A DNA stretch of 57,085 nucleotides from Parachlamydiaceae bacterium. GTDB taxonomy: Bacteria; Chlamydiota; Chlamydiia; Chlamydiales; Parachlamydiaceae. This document shows, piece by piece, positions 16,005-24,071 of this stretch (the first letter of the stretch is position 1; every line of letters begins with the position of its first letter). Under the pieces are notes generated by a model. The model was not told where the DNA came from, did no database searches, and saw only the letters and a program-made list of their open reading frames with translations. The stretch is taken from positions 1 through 57,085 of the forward strand of contig JASBUW010000167.1 of NCBI GenBank assembly GCA_030147755.1, read 5' to 3'. A program made the translations under genes and the position numbers.

Positions 16005-18233
16005 TTATGCAGCAGCGGGAACATAAAGCTGAACAAATTTTTTACCTTTTAAGACGAAGGTTTCTCTCAGCTTTGATTGAATATCTGGAGCATTTGCCGT
16101 GAAAATGTTATCAGTGCTATTCTTTTTTGGCCATATTTTGATGTGTGTTGTAAAAAAGTCGGCTGTAGACTGAGCCACATAATCAGGATCTATGTTTGAA
16201 AGAGCTTGTCCTAGGATTTCAAAGGGGTCTGAATCATTCTTCACTTCTAGACCTCTTTCTTTAAGCATATCTGCTATCTGTTGTAAAGGATCTTCAGAAT
16301 AACCTACTTTTTCTTGATCTTTTGATGGTTTTTTCTCAGGTTTAAAAATCCCTTGTGCGTCTTTTAAACGTAAAAGCTTTAATTGATCATCAAAACCTTG
16401 TTCCCACTTTTCACTATTTGCATATTCCTGCTTTAAGCCATTTTCAAAGTGAGCAAAAAAAGGATTTGCTTCTAACGCTTTTAGAGAGATACCAGGAATA
16501 TAGTTATCTATAAGTATCTTACCTAATCCTATTACGCTTTGAATCAATTCAATGATCTTTTGATAAGTCCATATATAAAGGTGAGTACTTCCTTTTTTGA
16601 AAGCAATTTTATGGCCCTCAAAACTATATTCGTGAGGTTTATTGGAAGCATTGCCTATGTACCTTAAAATCGGACAAGCCACAATATCAATAATCTTTAG
16701 ATTTATTAAAGGGTTCAGCACATAGATATAGCCTAAATTTGATAAGCGATTTTTAGTTAAAGGAGTCCCTTTCACTGAGTCATTAAATAAGCTGAAAATA
16801 ACAGATTCAACGGGGGAATATAAACTTAAAGGAAAGCTCAGAATAACTTTAAAAATACATAAACCTATTTTTAAATATTTTTCTAAGCGACTATAATATA
16901 AAGCGTTTCTTTCTATTTGATGTTTTTTTAATAAAGCTTTTCTTGCAACTTGTTCGACTAATTTACCCAATGTATGAGCATGATTGACATGTTGCTCAGC
17001 TAATGCAAGCTGAAATTCTTCGGTATTGCTTGCAATTAACCATTGCGCTTTAGTTTGTGGGGGTTGTTTTAGATTAGCTAAATTTATCCCCACTTGCATA
17101 CAATCTTGCTGGATTTCGTCAAATGAGAGCTCTTGCCATTTAAGAAGACGAGGTTTAATAAAATTTTCTCTATTTTTTTGCACTTCCTCTTCAAAATAAG
17201 CTTTTTGTTCCTCCGCGGATTGCTCAGGAAGTTTCAAAGCCGTTATCCATTTTTTTTGATATTCACGCGCTTTACTCACCTTTGAAATTTTATATGCTTG
17301 ATAAACGGAGGCGATGGCATGTCTACAACGCTTACTCATTATCCTTTGAGCGGTTGTCACATCTTCCGGAAAAAATTCTGGGAAAGTCCAATCGACAGTA
17401 TGGGGAAAAGCCTTACGAATAAGTTTCTCTAATTTTTCCACTATTTTAATATCAGATCCATATCCGTTGTTATTTAATTCTTCCTTCCAACTCTCTAGAC
17501 CGATAGGATCATTATCATCCCATTCTCTATCATTAGCTTGCGCTTGCTGTCTTCTTTCTGAAACTAGCGCTTGCTGTCTTCTTGCTAATGGCCAAAGCAC
17601 ACTGAATATAGTGAGCACTCTATAAGATGATTTAAGAACATAAAAAATAAGACTGCTGCTAGCGGTTAAAATTTTTGTAATTCTACAATCAGCATTCGCC
17701 CGACAGACAAATTCATTATAATAAAGGGGATCTCTACGGTCTGGTATAAGAGAAAAGAGATTTAAAATAGAAAGGTGATTGAGATTTTTTATATCGGTGT
17801 TAATGGAAGCGTGCCAATTTTCTAACTTTTTTATCCGGTCATTATACGCTTTTTTTGCCTCTTTGAAGTCAGCCTTTAATATATCTAGTAATATATCTAG
17901 ATGATTTGGTGCTTGTTGGCCCGGCACTTGCTGAACTGGCGCTTGTGGTGCGGCTGGCGCTTGTAGAGGTGGTGGTATTTGCTGAGCTGGTTCTTGTGGG
18001 GGCAGCACCTGCTGGACTGGTAATTGTCGACTGGTATAAATATTAGCTAAATTTGAATAAATTAAGCTTCCTTTAGGTATTTCGCTTGCTGACTTAGTAA
18101 ACCATGCCACCCCTTGTTTAGCTGCTTTAAGGAACGATTTATTAGAATTTAATTCCTTCTTTGGCTTTGGATTTATAAAGTCAGCCTCTAGCGGATCAAT
18201 ATGCATAGACAACAAGCTGGAAATATCTAACAT
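16005..18233 (-). CDS. Large membrane/coiled-coil protein, accessory paralog family (member A)
   Basis: A 742-aa protein of no family I recognise. Visible are a Pro/Gln/Ala-rich repeat tract (about 71-109, QQVLPPQEPAQQIPPP type), a charged coiled region with two QQALVSERRQQA-like units, hydrophobic segments in the middle and after about 450, and a motif KPHEYSFEGHKI near residue 530. The C-terminal domain starts DPFEILGQALSNIDPDY and ends FVLKGKKFVQLY. The HEYS motif, the QIERNALYYSRLEKY-type helix and the C-terminal domain are shared with the next two genes, so the three are paralogs. It could be an inclusion-membrane or secreted protein; function unknown. Confidence 0.6.
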   Translation of the reverse strand: MLDISSLLSMHIDPLEADFINPKPKKELNSNKSFLKAAKQGVAWFTKSASEIPKGSLIYSNLANIYTSRQLPVQQVLPPQEPAQQIPPPLQAPAAPQAPVQQVPGQQAPNHLDILLDILKADFKEAKKAYNDRIKKLENWHASINTDIKNLNHLSILNLFSLIPDRRDPLYYNEFVCRANADCRITKILTASSSLIFYVLKSSYRVLTIFSVLWPLARRQQALVSERRQQAQANDREWDDNDPIGLESWKEELNNNGYGSDIKIVEKLEKLIRKAFPHTVDWTFPEFFPEDVTTAQRIMSKRCRHAIASVYQAYKISKVSKAREYQKKWITALKLPEQSAEEQKAYFEEEVQKNRENFIKPRLLKWQELSFDEIQQDCMQVGINLANLKQPPQTKAQWLIASNTEEFQLALAEQHVNHAHTLGKLVEQVARKALLKKHQIERNALYYSRLEKYLKIGLCIFKVILSFPLSLYSPVESVIFSLFNDSVKGTPLTKNRLSNLGYIYVLNPLINLKIIDIVACPILRYIGNASNKPHEYSFEGHKIAFKKGSTHLYIWTYQKIIELIQSVIGLGKILIDNYIPGISLKALEANPFFAHFENGLKQEYANSEKWEQGFDDQLKLLRLKDAQGIFKPEKKPSKDQEKVGYSEDPLQQIADMLKERGLEVKNDSDPFEILGQALSNIDPDYVAQSTADFFTTHIKIWPKKNSTDNIFTANAPDIQSKLRETFVLKGKKFVQLYVPAAA

Positions 18234-18522
18234 ATTTTCACCAAGGATTCATTTGAACTTATTAAGGGAATTTTATAGGTTTAATGATATTATTAAAGAT
18301 TGCTATGGATATCCCGCCAACCTCAAATGATTTTCGATTTTTGCTGATTAACCTCATCTTAACTTATTGCCGATTTAGATTCGATACTCTATTTTAAAAA
18401 AAAATTAAATGATTTAAAATCAGTATTTTATGACAATCAAATTTGATAAATATTTCATTTGGGTAAGAATTTTGGTTTTCACATTCAAGAAAAATAAACC
18501 TTATTGCGGACAGCTCAAGGCT

Positions 18523-20715
18523 TCAAAGTTTTCGTATTTTGGAATGGCGACTATGATAGGATTCAACAAAAGCTTCTTCTGTTGGTAAGAAAGCATCTTC
18601 TAAACTTTTCTTCATTTTGGTAGCAGTCAATTTAGTTACATGAATACCAAGGTGCTTTTCGAAAAGTTGACAAGTGGATTCTGGGAAATAATCTAAATTT
18701 AGTTCCTCTGCTGTTTTGGCTAGAATTTCAAATGGATCAATATCAGGATTTAGGGGATCCTTTTGAGAAAAAGCGGAGGCGCGCGTATCTTTTATACGTA
18801 ATTGATTTAGGCAAGCCTCTAAATCTTTGATACGTCGCTTACAGTTTAAACGTTGCTGTACTAAGTCTTCATTAATGCGTACCATGCGAGGATCTTCTGA
18901 GGGTTTGCGATCTAGACGCAAGACGCAATTCTCCACTACTTGAACATTTATCCATAATAAGGCTTGCTCAAATCCGGCCATTAAAGTGCAAATAGGCAAA
19001 TACATGCGTAGTAATTTGATTTGAATGCTGAGTTTATAGCCGGCAAAGCTATATTCATGTGGTTTATAGATCACGCCCACGATGTATTCGAAAATAAAGA
19101 TAGCAAACAGATCCAATACTCTCAGATTAATTTCAGGAAACATCAGATAAGTTAATCCCAGATGAGGGATTCGTATATTAGTCAGGGGGATTTTGTCTTT
19201 AGATAAATCAGTGGTTAATTTCTTTAAGAAAGGCAGCATAGCATATGTAGAGAAAAAAGGGATCACTAAGATGATTTGGATCAAGCTAGAAAAAATACTC
19301 GCTACGTTCTCTACGCAACGAAAGCATAGTAGTGAGCGCTCCATCGAATTTTTTGAGAGTAAGGCCTGTCGAAGCACTTGTTCCTGCAATTTAGCTACTG
19401 TTTCTTGATGCTTGATCCATTCAGTTGCTAATGCAACATGGAACTCCTCTAGTTGGATTTTATTTGTCCACTCCTCTTCATTTTTAGGAGGATCTTCCAA
19501 GGCAGCTAAATGAATGTGTAAGTTGGCAAAGTATTGTTGGGTTTCATCAAATGTTAAATTTTGGCAATGCTCAATATGATTTTTAATCTCGGGCAAACTT
19601 TTATTCACATTTTCTTGAAATTCTAGCTGTCGCTTATGTAAAAGAGCTTTAACATCGGGAGCTTCGATTGATCCGTCTGCATTCATTTTTATCAGGGGAA
19701 GTTTTAGCTCTTGCATCCACGTCTTTTGCAAACAAAGTGCTAAATAGATCTCATGAATTTGAATGAGATACTTGAAGATACAAGCTGTATATTTTGAGCT
19801 TTTACTACCCATTTTATGCGCGACTGTCTGTAGTCTATCTCCCGCTATTTCTTGTAAAGTTTTCCAGCGAATTAAAATTTTTGTGAGGAGAAGAGCTGAG
19901 CCTTTAACGCCTAATTTAACTGAATAGTGAAAGCCTTGATCTTGAGCCGTTTGTTGATCGTGTTTGAGCTTGCTCCTTAAATTGTCCATTTGCTCTTGAA
20001 TGGATTTTATTTCAAGCGCATAAAGATTTGTTCGCTGATGATCCGGAATCTCATTTTTTAAAATTTTCCAACGTCTTTCCAGTGCTATGAAGTGACGAGA
20101 TTCTAATTTCACTAGACACCATTTAATAGCATTGAAAAGGATATGAGCCACAGAACTGACAATTTTAGAGGCTTCACGACCCTGATCTAATTGGGCTTCC
20201 ATGTAGTCATGTTGCTCTTCCGATAAAAAATTTCGAATAGATGTTAAGAAATTTTCGCGGTTAATATAAAAATATTTTAAGGATTCTAAAACTTTTCTCT
20301 GCAAATTGCCGTAATCTTTTAAATTATCCATCCATTTGAGATAGATGGTTTCCCAACTTCTGACTTCAGTTGCAAAGCTTGACAATTTTTCAGCTTCCGG
20401 AGCAATAACTTCAGCCTGTTTTTGGACAAGGTTAAGTTGTGACTCTATTTTTTTAGCATTAAGAGAAACTAAATTTCGGTTTTGCTGGAGCGAAATGCGC
20501 TGTTGACCGGCTTTTAAATTCAAAGTATGCGGTCTTGTTTGCTGTCCTTTTAGATGGGAAAGAATATGCTGAGAGGGAATTTTTAAATTGGTTAAATTTC
20601 CGCGATGTACCAAACTGTTCTTTTCATGACTCCCTCCTTTGTTTACGGTAGGTGTGGCTGTGCCATTCACGACGTGATCATTATGTTTTGCTGTAGAAAG
20701 TGGAGTAAGAGCCAT
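18523..20715 (-). CDS. Large membrane/coiled-coil protein, accessory paralog family (member B)
   Basis: About 730 aa, paralogous to the genes on either side. Shared marks are the helix HQETVAKLQEQVLRQALLSK followed by a hydrophobic hairpin (SSLIQIILVIPFFSTY), a second hydrophobic stretch (LDLFAIFIFEYIVGVI) leading into YKPHEYSFAGYKL near residue 550, a basic coiled segment NCKRRIKDLEACLNQLRIKD, and a C-terminal domain DPFEILAKTAEELNLDYFPE. I start at the ATG at 20715, which has TTAGGTTAATC before it, matching the TTAGGTTAGTA before member C; the ATG six codons earlier has none. Function unknown. Confidence 0.6.
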   Translation of the reverse strand: MALTPLSTAKHNDHVVNGTATPTVNKGGSHEKNSLVHRGNLTNLKIPSQHILSHLKGQQTRPHTLNLKAGQQRISLQQNRNLVSLNAKKIESQLNLVQKQAEVIAPEAEKLSSFATEVRSWETIYLKWMDNLKDYGNLQRKVLESLKYFYINRENFLTSIRNFLSEEQHDYMEAQLDQGREASKIVSSVAHILFNAIKWCLVKLESRHFIALERRWKILKNEIPDHQRTNLYALEIKSIQEQMDNLRSKLKHDQQTAQDQGFHYSVKLGVKGSALLLTKILIRWKTLQEIAGDRLQTVAHKMGSKSSKYTACIFKYLIQIHEIYLALCLQKTWMQELKLPLIKMNADGSIEAPDVKALLHKRQLEFQENVNKSLPEIKNHIEHCQNLTFDETQQYFANLHIHLAALEDPPKNEEEWTNKIQLEEFHVALATEWIKHQETVAKLQEQVLRQALLSKNSMERSLLCFRCVENVASIFSSLIQIILVIPFFSTYAMLPFLKKLTTDLSKDKIPLTNIRIPHLGLTYLMFPEINLRVLDLFAIFIFEYIVGVIYKPHEYSFAGYKLSIQIKLLRMYLPICTLMAGFEQALLWINVQVVENCVLRLDRKPSEDPRMVRINEDLVQQRLNCKRRIKDLEACLNQLRIKDTRASAFSQKDPLNPDIDPFEILAKTAEELNLDYFPESTCQLFEKHLGIHVTKLTATKMKKSLEDAFLPTEEAFVESYHSRHSKIRKL

Positions 20716-20910
20716 GATTAACCTAAGCTTCATGCAATCTTAATTAAGAGTTTGCAATCTACTATAAATGAATGATTTAATAATTACTACAAGTATTTAC
20801 CTATTGTTGTAAAAAAATGCATTGAAATTCAAATTAAGCTTCGCGCTATTTAAATTTTTAAATGAACAATGTAAAAAACAAATAGAAAAAGAGAATAAAT
20901 GTATTGTTAC

Positions 20911-23220
20911 TTAAACTTTTATGAATTTAGCACGATGAGAGCGGTAAGAATCGATAAAGTCTTCATCATCTAATGTGAAGCTTTTTTCAATTCTCTCTTT
21001 TAATTGATGAGGATTGACTTTAGTCAACTCAATGCCTAGATTTTCCTCAAAAAATTCCAAAATGGAAGGAGGAAAGTAGTTAAAATCGACATCTTTTAAG
21101 GCAGCTGCCAGGTTTTCAAAGGGATCAAATTCTTGTTCATTCTCTCTTTGTAAGGGGGCATCTGGCTGAATCATTGAGCGTACATCTTGTAGACGCAGTT
21201 GATGCAGACATTCTTCTAAGTCTTTGATTCGACGTTTATAATTTAATTGCTGCTGTTTTAAATTTTCTTGCATTTGAGTGAGATGTGTATTGACATCTAT
21301 AGGTTGCGCTTGTGGAATATAAGTTCCTAAGCTGTAGGTTGACCATAAAATTCCTTGGGCTGAGTAGTTTATCAAGGTATATATCAGAGAAGCAAATTTA
21401 AACCAACGAATGAGAAAGCTAATTTTATATCCTTCTACGCTATATTCGTGTGATTTATAAGTAAACCCGACTAGATACTCAAAAAATAATAACAAGACGT
21501 TATCTACTTTTAAATTGATTTCCGGAAACAAAATAGCAGCAAATCCAAAACCGGGAATAATCGCTCCTACATCAGTGACAAGCAGTTGCAGCAATGACCA
21601 TATTTGACTCAAAGCCCAGCTAGGAATAGTCAGAGCAATTTGGATAACGGAGAAAGCAATGCTGATCAAACTTTCTATTCCGTGATACATTAAAAATCGG
21701 CTTTCAACGTGATGCTTGGATAACAAAGCCTGGCGCATCATCTGTTCTGCCAATTGAGCACTTGTTTCTTGGTAATCGACCCATTGTTTAGCTAATGAAA
21801 GACAGAAGTCTTCTGATTGAATTTTTTCCCTCCATTCTTGCTGATCTTGAGGTGGAGATTCTAAACGATCAAAATGCACGTGAAGGGCGGCAAAATGTTG
21901 CTTAATCTCTGCAAAATCCATCTCTTGGCATATTTGGATTTGCTCGACAATAAAAGGTAAGCTTTGTTCAACTTTTGCTTCGAAAGCAGCTTGACGTTGA
22001 CGTAACAAAGTTTGCATATCAGCAGCAGAGTTCATCACCGGCTGTTGGCCTACACACTGATAATAGGAGTGAATCAAATAACGACAGTAGCGTTTATCAC
22101 TTAAAAGTTGTTTCCATCTTTCAAAGTTTTCAGGGAGCTCTAAGAAAAGGCCTACTGTTTTAAATTGCTTCTTCACTTCTTTCAATGACGCGCATTGTGC
22201 CAAGCTATCCAAAAAAGCTTGCGCCTCTTCTTGTAATTCTTGTTGAGCTGCTTTAGAAACAGATAAATCAACAATAAGGCGTGGCTTTAAATGGTGAATC
22301 CATTCACGTTGGAGATGACGTGCTTGATAAAGCTCATAAATGTGATAGAAATGTTTAAAAATGTTAAAGGCACATTTACCGCTTCTTGCCGCTATTTTTT
22401 TAGCGGAAGTATCAGAAAGAGAAGTCAGATGAGTTAAAGCGTCTGTGAGTGGTGAAACAACAGCTTTGCTCAAAATTTTGCCTAAATTATTGATGCCTTT
22501 GCTTTGAGCCGATTGTTGCTCTTCTAGGAGCTGTTGTCTTAAGCTATCTAAACGCTCTTCAATCGCTTTAGTCGATTCTTCCGAGGTCGTAAACTGAGAA
22601 CTTGAAACAGCATGCATTTGGTGATCTAAATCTCGATAACGATTTTCTAACTCTCTTAAATCTTGAAGTTCCTGATTGAGGATAAACCATTTCACTGCAT
22701 TCAAAAAGACGTGAGCAGTTGCTCCAGTGATTTTAACAGCTTCGTTACTGCTATCTAAGTATTCACTTAAGGTTTCTGTTTGTTCACTAGATAAAAAAGG
22801 CGCTAAACCCGTCACAAAGTTTGTGCGGTTAATGTGAAAGTATTCTAAAACGTCTAACCCATAACCTTGAAAACGCCCATATTCCTTTAAATCCTTCATC
22901 CATTTTTTATAAGTACTTTCCCAAGTTCTAATGTCTTCTGTAAGTTTTTTCTTTTTTTCTGCAAGATTTTTAATAACAGATTCATTTTGTTTATGAATTA
23001 TTGTTGGATTTTGTTGAAAATCTAAAAACAAATTAGTTTGATCAGATTGTAAAGGAGTTACCTTATCTTTAAGAAGTATGGGAGGTTCTTTTTGCGTATT
23101 CGGTTCATGCAAAAGGGATTGTAATTGCTCTGGGAGTAAAAGAGGAGGGTTTTTTACAGGAACGGTAAAACTACTAATAGTAGGAGTTTTTGTATTTACT
23201 GTAATTGAATGAGATCCCAT
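20911..23220 (-). CDS. Large membrane/coiled-coil protein, accessory paralog family (member C)
   Basis: A 769-aa protein, closest to member B over its whole length: W-x-x-x-YKKWMKDLKEYGRFQ near the N-terminus (B has WMDNLKDYGNLQ), HINRTNFVTGL (B: YINRENFLTSI), YQETSAQLAEQMMRQALLSK, hydrophobic hairpins, YKSHEYSVEGYKISF near residue 586, RRIKDLEECLHQLRLQD, and DPFENLAAALKDVDFNYFPP. The N-terminal 70 residues are unordered and Pro/Gln-rich, as expected for a secretion signal region of type III effectors, which is only a suggestion. The ribosome binding site TTAGGTT precedes the ATG. Confidence 0.6.
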   Translation of the reverse strand: MGSHSITVNTKTPTISSFTVPVKNPPLLLPEQLQSLLHEPNTQKEPPILLKDKVTPLQSDQTNLFLDFQQNPTIIHKQNESVIKNLAEKKKKLTEDIRTWESTYKKWMKDLKEYGRFQGYGLDVLEYFHINRTNFVTGLAPFLSSEQTETLSEYLDSSNEAVKITGATAHVFLNAVKWFILNQELQDLRELENRYRDLDHQMHAVSSSQFTTSEESTKAIEERLDSLRQQLLEEQQSAQSKGINNLGKILSKAVVSPLTDALTHLTSLSDTSAKKIAARSGKCAFNIFKHFYHIYELYQARHLQREWIHHLKPRLIVDLSVSKAAQQELQEEAQAFLDSLAQCASLKEVKKQFKTVGLFLELPENFERWKQLLSDKRYCRYLIHSYYQCVGQQPVMNSAADMQTLLRQRQAAFEAKVEQSLPFIVEQIQICQEMDFAEIKQHFAALHVHFDRLESPPQDQQEWREKIQSEDFCLSLAKQWVDYQETSAQLAEQMMRQALLSKHHVESRFLMYHGIESLISIAFSVIQIALTIPSWALSQIWSLLQLLVTDVGAIIPGFGFAAILFPEINLKVDNVLLLFFEYLVGFTYKSHEYSVEGYKISFLIRWFKFASLIYTLINYSAQGILWSTYSLGTYIPQAQPIDVNTHLTQMQENLKQQQLNYKRRIKDLEECLHQLRLQDVRSMIQPDAPLQRENEQEFDPFENLAAALKDVDFNYFPPSILEFFEENLGIELTKVNPHQLKERIEKSFTLDDEDFIDSYRSHRAKFIKV

Positions 23221-23375
23221 TACTAACCTAATAAAAAATTTTGTAATTTAATTATAACATATATTACAATATAAATAAAACAAAAAAAGATATTAAATTA
23301 AATATTTAATTATATAAAACAATTGTTAATAAAATTGGTAATTAATAAAGATTAGTTTATTTTAGAGATGCTTTT

Positions 23376-23533
23376 TTCTAGCATTTAATGGACAGAAGGA
23401 CAAACGATACCAAGGACAATAAGGACCTTAAGGACAAAGTGGACAAAAGATAAAAAGTCCTTTTGTCCACTTTGTCCTTAAGGTCCTTATTGTCCTTGGT
23501 ATCGTTTGTCCTTCTGTCCATTAAATGCTAGAA
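23376..23533. repeat. Perfect long palindrome, GGAC nonamer family
   Basis: Arms of about 74 bases (23376-23449 and 23460-23533) are exact reverse complements, with a spacer of about ten bases. Arm units are nine bases long (GATACCAAG, GACAATAAG, GACCTTAAG, GACAAAGTG). The right arm covers the stop codon and last three or four codons of the 23521-24060 gene. The same arm occurs at 150-213, broken by an IS element. Confidence 0.9.
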
Positions 23534-24060
23534 GAACGAGAAGTCTCCACATTTTGAATAATTTGAGCTAACAGATCATTAAAAGTTTTTTGTCCATCTG
23601 CTAGCGATTCGATGGTATCTGCAAATAGAGCTAAATTCAGGATAATCGTTCCCATAATACTCATGATAGAAAACTTATCTAAGGCGGCAGTTTGTGCAAT
23701 CCACACATAGCGATAGCTCACGCGACCTTCTAGTTCATTTAATTCGAATCCTGGAAGGTCAAGAAGTTGATTGAGGAAAAGCAATAAGCTCGACACTTGA
23801 CTTAAAGCTAAATTTTGGATCTTAAACGGCAAGTCGATGCGAAATTGAACACGATAAGGAAGCGAAGCAGCTTGAGGAAGGGCAAATTCAGAACTCACTT
23901 TCTGTTCATTTGCAATAATTTCCACAATACGCTCTCTTTTCTTATGATCGAGATCTAAGATCACTAAAAGACGATTAAAGGGAATTTTGTGAGTGGCAGG
24001 TGTCACAGCGCATTCAAACGATTCTTTTTCTAGTATGTCTTTTAGTTGATCTAAGATCAT
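23521..24060 (-). CDS. Small YbjN/CesT-like protein, putative secretion chaperone
   Basis: A 179-aa protein. The order helix (LDQLKDILEKE), strands (RVQFRIDLPFKI, FELNELEGRVSYRYVW), long hydrophobic helix (MSIMGTIILNLALFADTIESL) fits the YbjN/CesT class I chaperone fold, but no motif is diagnostic. It starts 11 bases after the 827-aa gene, with AGGTTAAT as ribosome binding site, so the two are co-transcribed. A chaperone for its large neighbour is a reasonable guess. The last codons lie in the palindrome arm. Confidence 0.5.
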   Translation of the reverse strand: MILDQLKDILEKESFECAVTPATHKIPFNRLLVILDLDHKKRERIVEIIANEQKVSSEFALPQAASLPYRVQFRIDLPFKIQNLALSQVSSLLLFLNQLLDLPGFELNELEGRVSYRYVWIAQTAALDKFSIMSIMGTIILNLALFADTIESLADGQKTFNDLLAQIIQNVETSRSSSI

Positions 24061-24071
24061 AAATTAACCTA

